From Ganoderma boninense (Eukaryota > Basidiomycota > Agaricomycetes > Polyporales > Polyporaceae): a stretch of 64,000 nt of DNA. Below are positions 34,807 to 46,189 of this stretch, one piece after another. The DNA lies in assembly GCA_002900995.3 (NCBI GenBank), contig CM035312.1:3244602-3308601 (forward strand), given 5' to 3'. Below the pieces are notes generated by a model, which saw nothing but the letters and a program-made list of their open reading frames with translations, ran no database searches and was not told the DNA's origin. Numbering within the stretch: position 1 is the stretch's first letter; each line of letters begins with the position of its first letter. A program made the translations under genes and the position numbers.

Positions 34807-37404
34807 ATGGCGCGAGCCAATCTCCGCCTCCTGGGGTTCTCGACTCCCCAGCCCAAGAAGCCCAACTACTCGCCGGAGGTCCGTGCATTGTGCCAGCAAG
34901 GGGCCATCGACCGGAGGCCTTACGACTCAAAGACTCCCCAATCTCGAAACTGTCCGCAGTGCGCCGGAGTCGGGACGGTCATCGAGCGTTTGGCCTTTCG
35001 TCAGGGCCGTGCAGGCGAGTGGTACCGGTGTGTACGTACATCCTAAGCCTCTCATGCACCTGCGCCTCCTGACACATTCGCTGTAGTGTACCACATGCAA
35101 GAATATCCACTTCCCGCCTCAGCCTGGCACGCCCCCGCATCTCGTTGAAGCCATCGAGGCTGCGAGAACTAGCTCAGGCATCGTACGTCTGAATCAATGT
35201 CCTGCATTCGCAATGAAACTGACATCATATTCAGTCCTCTTCAGCTCCTTCTCGACGCCGACGCACGAGGGGCAGAAGCGCTCCTGCGCTCGTAGGTTGA
35301 GCACATGATCGTCATAAAACCTAGCTAATATTTGATTTAGCAGTCCGCACGTTGTGTGCCCGGGTTCGAAGCATTCGTTCGAGGAATGTTTCCGAAGCTA
35401 GATGCGCCTACGTCGTCTAGCAAAGTATGTTCAACATTCATGATAGGCGCAGAGATTGTTCTAACTCTCCGCTCGACATAGGGACCGCCGGACGTTATTT
35501 CTAGTTCATCAGGCACGAGTCGCGCTGTCGCGATCGCCTCGGACTGTTCCATGCCTCCACCCACTGTTGCACCTCCGCCTCATATTACCACATTACCAGG
35601 CATCCGCAGCGTTGTTACTGGCTATGCTCGGGAGTTGGGAAGCACTTCGCCATCGCCTCTAGACCAGCGCATCATGAGCCTCAACGACGAAATGCTAGCG
35701 CGTGGCCTGCAAGCATCTTTGGACGCTGAGGTATGTCCATTCTTCGCATCTTAAACATCATTGGCTGAGTGAGCGCCAGGGCGCAAGCATCACCAAGCGG
35801 CGTCGCGAACAAGGAGTGCAACCCGCAGCTGTAAGTTTGTCTGCTGTTATTTAACAACAATTCTTACACGCAGCTTTCAGGCACTCGACGTACCCGGGCC
35901 TTCCAAGAAGCTACGCATCACGAGTGACACCGACAAGTTGCCTCGGGTATTAGAAGCATTGGCTGCAAAGCCACGCACCTTAGAGGTGCTAATCAAAGTG
36001 AGCAACGATGACTATCTGCCATCGAGAATCAGTGATGACTGATATCTGCCCAGGAGTTCCTTGAGCTTACCCAGGGCATGGGTGTGCCCATCGCCATGCC
36101 GAACGGCCAGTCTGGGAGGATGCTAGAGCACGGGGTGCAAGGGGCTGATGAAGACAGCGAATCCGTGCTGGATACCCCAACCCCTGCAACGCGCAAGAGG
36201 CCCGGGAGGCTCAACGCTTACATTGTATGTACTCGATTTTCAATATTCAATGCGTCCTGCTTACAACAAAGCTTTTAAGGTTCCCACTCGTGTGAAGGCG
36301 GCACTGGCCCGAGAGTCCGCCTCGGTCCACGTCCCGATACCCCGCACGCTCTCAGACCCAGTTGGACGCCAGGAGATAATCGAGATCAGCTCTGGGAGCG
36401 AGAGCGAAGATGACGATGGCAACGACGGCGGTGTGCCCACAGCAGCTCCGGTTGTCTCCCGCGCTGGTAGCACTATTTCGCTTACAGATTCCGAGTCTGA
36501 AGACCAGCGGCAGCAGCCTGTACAGCCTCGAAAGCCCATCATTCGCCGCCCCACTACTCCTTCCGACGTCATTTCGCTGACGGACTCGGATGACAGTCAC
36601 GTTGACCCGAATCCCAGCAAGGAAAACACCTCTGCCTCTGGCTTTAACGTCTCAACACTCACCCGCACGCATCGCGGACTCGTTGCCTCATGCTCGCCTA
36701 CTTGCCTAACGGATCTTATCCCCTCCGATGCTCCCAGCGAAGCCACCGACCTTTTCGCAGAAGGTGTGGACGACGGCGATCCTTACGTTCCACGGAAGTC
36801 CAGGCCCAGCCCCGCCGATTCTGAGGCGGAGCATATGCTTGCGCGCCGCAGTCCAGGTCCGCAGCTGAGCAGTCCCCGGGCCGCTGACGACTTCGTACCG
36901 TTCGGCGACATCTACCGGTTTGAGATATACCCATCCTTGGCCAATCTTGCGGATGGCCCACTCCCTGTGTTCAACCAGGCAACGCAATGGATGTTGATGG
37001 TTAAGATCTGGTATGATGTAAGTCATCCATGCCCGTCCACGACATATTTCAATCTTAATGCTTGCATCATCTAGGACAATCATCCACCGGCCACGAAGAT
37101 GATCACGCTAGACCAGAGCCGATGTGAGATCAATCTGGCGATGTACCACATTGTTCGCCGGATTTTCAACCACATCCAAATCTACGAGTTCCAGATGTGG
37201 AACCCGGCCACGACGGACTGGCGCCTGCATGCACTGACGGCAGATCTTGAAGTCTCCATAGAACCCGGGTACCACACAGTCCTCATTCGTCTTCCATTTG
37301 TCAGTTCTCTCACTGCCTGGCCGGAGATCATCGGGCAAACCTACGGCCCGTGCACGACCATTGAGCGTCCTGCTCGCAAAGGCAAGGAACGAGTCCCCAA
37401 CTAG
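34807..37404 (+). CDS. Unknown protein with zinc-ribbon-like start and SIM-like motifs, KDZ passenger 3
   Basis: The start MARANLRLLGFSTPQPKKPN is followed by two Cys pairs (NCPQCAGVG..CTTCKN) split by an intron, suggesting a small zinc ribbon, possibly of the GRF kind. Several short exons follow (IRSVVTGYARELGSTSP, LNDEMLARGLQASLDAE, LDVPGPSKKLRITSDTD, LEALAAKPRTLEVLIKEFLE). An acidic region then has three hydrophobic-acidic motifs, EIIEISSGSESEDDD, STISLTDSESED and DVISLTDSDDS, which fit SUMO-interaction motifs. The C-terminal domain (FEIYPSLANLADGPLPVFNQ, WMLMVKIWYD, LDQSRCEINLAMYHIVRRIF) ends KGKERVPN at 37404. Domain function unknown; SUMO binding is inference. Confidence 0.6.
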
Positions 37405-38615
37405 TGCGCAGGAGGCCGGTGCGCACCCAGTACCCATACCCCACTGCGAATCCCGTCTCTCTAATTCATCACCCCACTTAGTCAGTTCGTTATCTTCACT
37501 GCCTAGTTTTCTTGCGCTTTTTAAATATTGCAAACCCGATGTCAACTCTTTTTACACTTTGCACGTTGACGTAGAATTTACCTTTCTTCCCACCTGTACC
37601 TCTCTGCTCAATAAAACATTAGACAAAGTATCTTCCAGGCTGCGTGCTATGTATTCACCACGCCTGACTCGAGGAATGTCACGGCCGCAGCATGGCGAGT
37701 GGCATTGAGGCTTGTATGGCATCATTATCCATCTCGGGTGGGGGCTCGCCCAGAAGTGCAGGTACAGCTCTGAGACTCAGTACGCAGACGCTAGCCCTGC
37801 GTTTCAACGCCCCTCGCCTGCGCCTGCTCCAGCATGATCAATCTCAGGACCACTACTGCACAAGTGAGATGCAGAGGCCCGCAACAGCAAAAGCACGGAT
37901 CAATGTGGTTTATTCCAAGTACAGAGCCAATCACACACGACACATATTTCAACCTGCATACCTAAGTCACTGCAATCTTCAGCTCCTCCTTCAAGGTGGC
38001 CGCGAACTTCGTCATCCGTGACACATGCCACAACAATTGCCTCTTGCTAACCTCCCATGCTCTGAGACCTCGCGTCCTCACACGCCCGCATCTTGACGTC
38101 GCGCACCACAGCGAAACACACTGAAGGCCTGCGCGCCGTGCCTGTCGCGTACATGTACCGCTTGAGCGCGCCAAACTCGCAGTTTGCGCGTATGGCGGGG
38201 GCGCTATGTGGCTCAGTCTTTGCGCGCGGAAGCGTCGAACGCGTCCACGGGCTGCTCGAGGTCGACTGCATGCCCCCGATACGCGAGGGCACGTTCGCGG
38301 TCCTGTTCGGAATGTGCGTGCGGAGTGTCGGAGGAGGTCGCCTTCGCTGACTCCGGTGCGACCGCGGCCAAGGGGAGGCACGGGCGTGAGCGAGGAGGGG
38401 TCGTGGAGCTGAACGAGAAGGAGTAACGGTGGTGGGCGAGGGAGCCGAGGAGGAACAAGGGCAAGGGAAAGGCAACGGGGACCAACTTCGAGGGAGAACG
38501 GGAGGGGGAGTACAAGGAGGTGCCGATCCTGCTGAAGCAGCTGTGATGCGGGGGCGTGTCAAGCAGGGCGATCGCCCGTCTTGCGACATTCCGGCAGGAC
38601 GTTCCGTCTTGCCCC
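37405..38615. other. Interior of KDZ element, no clear gene
   Basis: 3' UTR-like sequence follows passenger 3 (AT-rich, with AATAAA near 37610). Minus-strand frames at 37962-38620 have unnatural Arg/Ser/Pro-rich composition and are probably chance. Confidence 0.35.
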
Positions 38616-38616
38616 A

Positions 38617-39205
38617 TCATCTGGTGTCGGCTGCGGCGTAGACGAGGCGTTCCGAATGTGCAGGTGGGAGATGGAGGGGAGCATCCGTGATGAGGACGGG
38701 CTCGCGTTTGAGCGCGAGCTCGAGGAGATCAGTGCGCGCCGGGAGAAGGAGCAGGCGGAGGAGACGGTGGAAGACGGAGGAGACGGTGGGAGGCGGGCCG
38801 TGGCGATGGAACGAGCCACTCCAGAATGTGGTGTGGTACAGAGCCGAGGGCGAGTCTGAAGACGATGATGAATACGGGGATGAGGACGGGAAGAGCGAGG
38901 ACGGAGAGGAGGAGGGCGACATGGAGCAGGATCGGGACGAGGATGGCACAGCGCCCCGGCGGTGGTGCTGAGGCCCGCGCAGTCTGCGTACAGATTCTGG
39001 TTGTAGAACTGGATGTTGTACTGCGAAAGGTGCGTGAGTGCCGTTCTTTAGCGATGACCTCGGACAAAATGGGAGACTCACGAAGTCGATCAGAGCGCCG
39101 ACGTTCTTGTTGATCGTCACGTACGCTCCAGCCGTGAACTGGGGTGCACGACCTATGAGCCACGAGCCACGAGTACACATTGCGAGATTGATTTGGAGGC
39201 GGCAT
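38617..39205 (-). CDS. Possible small membrane protein, KDZ passenger 4 (tentative)
   Basis: The start MPPPNQSRN at 39205 can be spliced to FTAGAYVTINKNVGALIDF with a GTGAGT donor. After a CGCAG acceptor it continues as YNIQFYNQNLYADCAG. A strongly hydrophobic segment (ILVPILLHVALLLSVLALPV) then a second (FIIVFRLAL) suggest one or two membrane spans, followed by a Ser/Pro/Glu-rich tail. Splicing is uncertain and no family is recognised. Confidence 0.35.
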
Positions 39206-40089
39206 GATGGTGTGCGCGTGGAGGGGGAGATTGTGAGTGCGTAGGCTTGGGGATGCAAGGAGAACGGAGACTGACAGGCAGTAGTGGTTGGATTGCAGAT
39301 CCGCGCGGCCTGTCTCAGGCAATTCGAAGGTCCTGAGGGATTAAGGGCACTGAAATATATTGCTAAGCCTGCACGCCAGCTGTGTGATAAGAAATTCAGT
39401 GTCAGGCACGAGGTACAAGGACAGGGCCTCGGGAATGGGAATGATGTGCAGGCGCAGCAGGAGTTAGAAGACTCACTGGCTGGGGCTCAGACATGTTGTG
39501 CCTGTGTTTTTGGGGAGAAGTATTGGTGGTAAATGGCGATAGAATCCACCATGTGGCGAGGATGCACTCGCCAACAGCTATCTAACAACAGAAGAAATAA
39601 CTTCACGAAAAGGCAAATCCAAATCGATGCACCGAGGCACCTGGGTCAACCCAGTTCTCGAGGTGCGGAGGTATCACACTACGGCTATATAGCCGGTGGA
39701 TTCAAGGGTGAAGAGAAAGATTCGTGAGGCCACATACCTGGATTGAACCGCCAGCATCTGTCCTTCCCCCACCCTATCCTAACACTTCAGAGGGCTCCAA
39801 TCGAACAAGTTGCGGGTTGCAAGGGATTGAGTGATGGCCAAGGGGCAAAGTCGAAGGCGAGAACAAGCTTCCCAGACAGGAGGGAAGGAAGAACAGGACG
39901 ACCAGCAAGGGGGATGGTGGGAAGAAGAGACAGTCCAATGGATGTTCGTCAGCAAAGGCGGCGGCAGCACATACCATATAGGTCATAAGAAGGCGCCAGA
40001 CGTAAAGGTCGTGTGGCGTGGTGGTATCGAGTATCTGCGGTTCTTGTTGGCGCGGTGGCGGTGTTCGAATCCCGTTACCGTCAATTTTA
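39206..40089. other. Interior of KDZ element, no clear gene
   Basis: No gene recognised. A segment at 39627-39705 repeats, in the same orientation, 27498-27575 (both contain CCAGTTCTCGAGGTGC, ATCACACT and TAGCCGGTGGA). Confidence 0.4.
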
Positions 40090-40170
40090 GCTGTATGTTA
40101 CCATGCGCAAAGGATACATCTCGGATGCATCCTTGGGTGCAAGGATACATCTTGCGAACTGAGGCTGCTC
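40090..40170 (-). repeat. Right inverted terminus of KDZ element
   Basis: Read on the minus strand it starts GAGCAGCCTCAGTTCGCAAG and has three GGATRYATCC-type motifs in the same order as the left end. It abuts CTCTGTC at 40171-40177. Confidence 0.7.
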
Positions 40171-40177
40171 CTCTGTC
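40171..40177. repeat. Right target-site duplication of the KDZ element (CTCTGTC)
   Basis: Identical to 22517-22523. The sequence from here to about 41640 continues segment B from 51057 onward, showing it was once joined to the left flank. Confidence 0.75.
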
Positions 40178-40192
40178 CCATTGCCTGCACCA

Positions 40193-40608
40193 TGCAGTCA
40201 AACTTGGCCGCCAAAAGCCGGTCTGCACCGTCGATCATCCATTTACACTGCGGGCTACACAACTACGCTAGTTCACCGCGGCCATCCTCGGCTCTCCTCC
40301 CGGCCCCATGTGGCAGCCATCGCCGCGAGTCGCTCGTTTACTTGCACCTGCGACATGGCAACTACACCTACATCTCCCACGCGCCGCAAACTCAGGTACG
40401 TACTCCCTGCTATCTTCCCGCACAGTTGCCGCCCCCGCCCCACTGGTCGCGCACTGAGGCGCATCTCTACATCCCGGGTTGGTCAGTGCAGGAATTCGGA
40501 GGCAATGCGTGGACGGCGTACGTTCATGGCAACAGCAACCCCAGCGGGCACAACACCGCACACATCGAGCTCGACATCCTGGTCCCCTGGACAGGGAGAT
40601 GGAAGTGA
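40193..40608 (+). CDS. Small hypothetical protein right of the KDZ insertion
   Basis: An open frame from MQSNLAAKSRSAP continues through SLVYLHLRHGNYTYISHAP and ends GGNAWTAYVHGNSNPSGHNT, then LDILVPWTGRWK and a stop at 40608. A 30-bp GTACGT..CGCACAG segment (about 40397-40426) may be an intron but keeps frame. In segment B the same frame is broken by several one-base losses. No family recognised; codon pattern is plausible but weak. Confidence 0.35.
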
Positions 40609-43500
40609 GCGGAGCAGACAGACAAAGGTGAGCAGAACAGGGTGAGGACGCAGCGCGTCTGAAGTACGGCGCGCTGCTTGGCCAGATACCCTCTCGATGC
40701 TCACCTTTTATACTCTCATCTTTAGGCGAGGGTGCCGTCCTGGCCTCCTCGGGACGTCGATTACCCGGTACCAGCACCACTCGGCGCCCGTGTTGCGTGC
40801 ATCTCAGCGCCGTACCAAGTCCGTTGCCCTCTCCGCCCGTCGCATCACCCACACATCTGACCCGGAATTCTCTCGCCCGCTCCTCTCGCTCGTTCGCGGT
40901 CTCCCGCTCTGGACGTCGCCACCGTGCAATGCCGTGGCCGTGGATCTGTGCAAGCTGCCGAATTTCCAAGAGGCGAGCGAGGACCGGTGGTGCGCTCGGA
41001 GTTCGGTGAGTCCGGGAGCGGCGTTTTTCACTCTGCATGTGCATTCAGAATTCACGCCAGTCGTACTAGTGAGCATTCGACTGCAAGAGCATGAACCTCC
41101 CTGCACATGCTCGTTGCAGCCCGGTGGGCGACGAAGAAAATGTTCCATGTCTGTCTCTTGCCAGGTACGTGTCCGTGCATGCCAACGACGGTCTACGGGG
41201 TCCATGAACACCCACGCATCAGGAACAGCCAGCTGCGCCGCACCCGGACGACGTTCCGAAGACGCACGAAATCGCCGTTTCATAGAAATTCATTTCTGGC
41301 TGGCCCGGTAGAAGCACACCGGCCGCGCGTTGCCTCTCCCACTCCGTCTGTGGTCTCCCGCTTTCGGCGTCGCCACGATGCAGCACCGTAGCCCTGTTTC
41401 TAAGTCGGAGCTGCCGAATTTCCAACAGGCGAGCGAGGGCCGCCGGCGGTGCGCTTGCAGTTCGGTGAGTCCGGGAGCAGCGGTTTGCACTCCGTGCATG
41501 TGCATGCAGAATTCACGAGTTGCACTAGTGAGCAGTCGACGACGAGAGCATGAACCGTCCTGAGGACGCCATTTGAGTGCAGTTAGGCTTGAGACGTCGT
41601 TTCGGAGTGGTCATAGGGGTGCATCCCGTGCCTGGCCCGGTGGGCGCCCGAGAAAATGCTGCATATATCTCGTCATGTACGTCTCCGTGTGTGCTAACGG
41701 TGTTTTCCAGGGTACGTGAACATCCACGCATCAGGAACGGCCCGCTGCACGGCGCCCGGACGGGGTCCCAACATCGCTCGAAATCGCCATCTCCACGGAA
41801 ATTCATTTCTGGCCGGCCCAGTGAAAGCACGCCAGCGGGCACACTGCGCCTCTCCCTGCACGGCGGATGTATCGGGGTCCGGGAGACCGCACACGAGGAG
41901 CCTGCGGCCGCTCACGACCGTGTTTGAATGTCGCTCTCGGGGTGGGTCAACCAGGGAGGTGCACGGACACGGCTCTGGGGATGGACGAGACAGGCGATCT
42001 CCACCGCCGGGCGGGATCCTGGGTGCTCGACGGCACTCACCCTGATCCGGACGAGCATTCTGGGATGCGGAACTGGCGGAAGTCGGTGGCTCATGCGTGC
42101 ATCATGCGTCGGGGGTCCACGGGGTCGGGTCAGCTCCGAGTGCGGAATCCCCGATATGCCATCCCATGGCACAGACTGAGACGGGCGAGCCTGCCCTCCG
42201 GCTCGTTCTTCAACGCGTCGTCTCGAGCGGGCAACTCGAGACTGAGCCTGCCGCTGTGCTCGCTGGAGGCCGTCTATGTGGCGGGGCGGACGAGTCCAAA
42301 TGCAATCAGAGACGCATTGTATGTCCTGTAGGAGTCGCAATACATTTCGTCCGCGGTCGTCGCAGCGCATGGCTGTCGGAGCGGACCGTCTTCAACGCGT
42401 CGTCTCGAGCGGCAGCCCGAGAGCCCTCGTCAAGTCCGTCTCTGCTCCATCGCCGTGTGTTGACGTCCGGGTCGGAGCTCATCCTCAGGAGCCACGCATC
42501 GTGGCTTCTATTCAGACCCCTTGGAAGCCGCTGTCTTCGCTCGTCCATGGTCGTCCATGTCTGATATTTGCTACTGACGATTGTGGCGCAGGTAATCCCG
42601 GAAGCCCGGCGGCCGCGAGCTTGTTTTGCGAGCAACCACGGCCTTCAAGGCACCCGGACAATTTTGTCGGACTGCAAGCGCGTGCTCGTAAGTCGTACGC
42701 GTATTGAGCCTCTCCTATTGCTGATATTTTTGTTGATGCGTCGTGTATGCGAATGAATCAGTGCTCTGTCGGCGGTCTCTCGCTTCAGACGTTGCCATGG
42801 TGCTGCACCATAGCCCCGTTTCGGTGCGAGCTGCCGAATTTCCAACAGGCGAGCGAGGGCCAGTTGGCACGCAGCCTGTCTCATCGTCGCGGATATACAC
42901 GGGTTGTCGTTGTTTTCTCAGTGTGCTGTGAGGGCGTGAATGACCCCCAGATGCTCCTCGTATCCCCAACTCTCAATATATCATTTCTTAGCGTGAATGT
43001 TCAAGTGCACGGCTTACGATGCTCGCAAAGGACACTGCAGCCACGGGCTCACGCACACGACCCCAGCCTTGCACTGCAGGCCTCTCGGTGTCATCCTGTA
43101 CCTCTCGATCACCACCCGGACGGAACGTCTTGGCTTCTGGCCCGCCCTCAACGACACCAAATGCATGTGAAAGGTCAGGAGGTACGTACCGCGTTCACCG
43201 TGCCGTTTCGAGTGCAAATTACAGCGGAGTTCTCTCGAATTCAGGTACCCGTGCCGGAATGACGATCGAGCCTGCACCAAGCTCGTCAACGCGTCGTCTC
43301 GAGCCACCGGTGCTCACTACGATGGGCTCGTGTCGCTTTGTCCTGTAGCCGTCTCGCTGGAGGCTGTCAGCCGTACTGTTCAGTCTGGCAGTGTGAACGC
43401 CCTCGGAGCTGTGTTGCATGTTTAGCACTCACAATGCATCCTATTCTGATTTCGTGACAGTAGCCCATGTCCGATCAGGAGCTGCAGCGGGCTTCAACGC
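40609..43500. repeat. Degenerate tandem repeats of about 0.5 kb
   Basis: Unit-like blocks start near 40870, 41340 and 42740, each carrying CTCCCGCT(C/T), then GCCGAATTTCC, GGCGAGCGAGG and, in the first two, CGGTGAGTCCGGGAGC, GAATTCA and CGTCTCCGTG-type segments in the same order. A second family (CAACGCGTCGTCTCGAGC) recurs near 42210, 42389, 43283 and 43497. Donor- and acceptor-like sites recur in phase with the units, so this may be a decayed multi-exon gene expanded by tandem duplication. No product recognised. Confidence 0.5.
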
Positions 43501-46189
43501 GTTGTCTCGAGTGGCAGTCTCGAAATTTTCTCCGCTCTGGAATGTCAGAAGCCTGTTACTGATGTTCTCGGCGCACTGGGCATCCCGGAAGCTCATCTGC
43601 TGGGTCTTCGCAGTCACCACTGCCCTCCTGGGTATCCGGATTCCTCTGCCCCACTGCAGGCGCATGATTGCGAGCTGTATGCAAAGCACTCTCTTGGTGC
43701 CGATCTCTGTGCTAACGGGTCGTGCATGTACAGTGGCGGGAGCTGCGGGTGCTCGATCCGCACCTGTAGAGCAGCCCAAGCTCGAGAAGACCTCCCGTCT
43801 CGCACGATCCAGCAGTTCGCGTAGCCATCCATCTCACGCCCGCCTCCCATTGATGCCTGTCGCGAGGTTGCGGACTGGGGTTGCCCTGGACCTTCGGAGA
43901 TTTCGGTGCTAGTATCTGTCCAAGCGTGCGCCGCACGTCATGCATATTAGCTTACTCAATTTGACTCCCAGTTCTGCCGCGTGAAACATGAGAGTCGAGT
44001 TCGTGTTAGGCGATCCGCTGCACCTTTTGGCAAAACCTTACCGGAACACACCTGTTTGCGCACCAAGCTCGACTGAAGGACGGATCCTGAGTCAACTGGA
44101 AAGACAGCGTGAGCTGACTGTGAGCAGCGTGGCTGCAAGCTACACCAGTAAGAAAGATTTGCCCTGCAGCAGGCAGTCTTTCGATGTTGGAATTGAGCCT
44201 CAATGTTCTCGCGCAGGCAGTGCCTCGACTCGATCGGTGGACCAGCAGACGTCGAAATGAGATCCGGCGAGCAAACAACGCCGAACATCGTCTGCTCGAG
44301 GAGATTGGATCAGACTGCACGTCGTCGTCAGGCCATGTCGTCGTGAGACGTGTCCAAAAAATTATGGAGTGGGGTATCAGTATACGAGCTGGAGGCTGTG
44401 ATTCAAATAGGGTTGTGCCATGCGAAGAGCAACGTGAGTTCTCAACTTACAAGCAAGGCTCATGGTCGCTCATAGACTCTCTCTGTCCGCCATGAACACT
44501 TATTGAATGCATGGCTCCCAACTTGACCTTGAGCGGTCGCCACTCACGCTCTTGGTAGCGGTGATGTCTGTCGAGATATCGGGAAAGAGACCTGGCCAGG
44601 TCTTTCGCAAAAAGATCCCACACGGGTGTTCATGCTGCCGCTGCTGTCTTCATGCGTGGAGCTCAAGAATAGCGTGCCTGACGATTCTGATATTGAGTAC
44701 AGGTACGCGAATACGCGTCCGAATTCTACTCGCATGGGGTCTATGCTCGCGCCGCAACTGACCTGCAAATGACTCGATTAGAATTACACAGCCTGAAGGG
44801 ATACATCGTCGCAGCCCCCGGTCCTACACAAGCAGACACGAGTAGTCACTACGCACTCGTCGACGTCTCCAACATCCTCGCTCTCTAGGGCGACAGTGCT
44901 GTCAGCATGGGATCTCAAACAAGTCAGGTTCTGCTCGCACGCACCTGACGACAGCCCGTGTTTTCTCCGTTCCGTGGGCTGCTAGCCTTGGCAGAACCTT
45001 GAACGCTAAGCTGCGCCATGCAGCACATCAATAAAAGGCCTGGCAGTGATAGAATATGAACTCGCTTTCGATTAATGTCTGTTGCTGGGTTACTGCAGCG
45101 ATGGCGAAGCCGAGGCACCCTGGTACTGTGCCTCACAGGCCAGTCCTTGAAGGTGATCTGGCGGCGCGCGCGCTGACGGACACGTCCGTCCGATTGAGCG
45201 CACCGGCAGTGGTTGGGTTGCTGGAACTGCCATCCGGTGGTGCCCGTGCATGCCCGTGCAGCACAATGACCTTTTACAGCGGGCATTTGAGCCCTCGAGA
45301 GCCCGAAGACGTTGGAGCAAGGGACAAGATAACCAGAGACGTACCATGTAATGTGCGGGTCCCAAGACCATGCCATACCCTCATACTCGCTCGGCGCCGT
45401 CTCAGTCCCGGATCCGCAAGCCTGAGCCGGACGGATCTGTCTGGCCAACGCGAGTCCTCGCATCAGAATGCCATGTCAGGGAATAATGGCACTGCCTGCC
45501 ATTGGAGGAATATACGTACACTCACCTTCCACGAGCCTGGCTAGGTTGCCAAAGCAACGGCGAAACAGTGCGGCCGAACCATCGGGAAAAGGATATCGGC
45601 AGGCGAGATGCCCCGCCTTCTGGATAATATCAGGGGAAGGGCCGGTGTGTGAGACCATCTTGGAAATCGAGATGACAGCGACGAACGGAGATACGAGCCC
45701 GATGAGCGGCCGTGGAGTGTGAGACAGTGGGTCCCTGGATCGCTTTTCATCTGAGTCCCTGTGAACATTTCAAAAGTCAATTGACGCCGACTGCGCTGAG
45801 TGGCCCCCTCCGCGACTGGAGTTGTAGCCACTTTGGGCAGTAGCCAGTGGTAAAAGGGAGTGTGTCGTGGTCCCCTCCCGATCTGCAGCCTGAGAGTTGC
45901 ACAAGCAGCAGGCTGAGACTGACGGTCTAGACAACAGACCGGAACAAAGCATTCACTAACCGCAGGGATACACTCCGGTACGTGCGACGGCAGGCAGCCG
46001 AGCAGGGTGAAATGCTGAGGACTCGGCTGCGGCTCCGACGTTGCCAGGCTCGCTATGGTCTTGTAGGCAGCGTGCTCTTATAGTCGACGGGCGGGACACT
46101 CGCATTTCCTTTACCTGCCCGGCTCGACGTTGCAACGGTCCGTACGTGAACGCTGCCACGGTCTCTATCTCGCTGAGTACAACTCACCT
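43501..46189. other. Region without recognisable gene
   Basis: Short open frames on both strands, none with family likeness. Some could be 5' exons of the gene ending at 46821. Confidence 0.35.

Larger units (their letters stand above)
22524..40170. mobile_element. KDZ-type DNA transposon, 17.6 kb, with passenger genes
   Basis: The left 644 bp of flank (to 22523) and the right 1.47 kb of flank (from 40171) are contiguous at 51.06 kb in paralogous segment B, so everything between is inserted. The ends are inverted relatives: left GTAGGGTCTCAGTTGGCAGG, right (other strand) GAGCAGCCTCAGTTCGCAAG, each followed by three GGATRYATCC-type motifs. The cargo is a KDZ transposase gene (minus strand, 23.3-27.3 kb) and several plus-strand genes (30.3-37.4 kb). 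KDZ (Kyakuja-Dileera-Zisupton) elements are known in mushroom genomes and can be large; Zisupton is reported to make 8-bp duplications, close to the 7-8 bp seen. Confidence 0.8.

Noticed and set aside
40040..40090. tRNA-like T-loop (GTTCGAATCCC)
   Set aside because: The flanking bases do not form a T stem and no matching acceptor or D arm could be drawn; a similar string near 34620 fails too.
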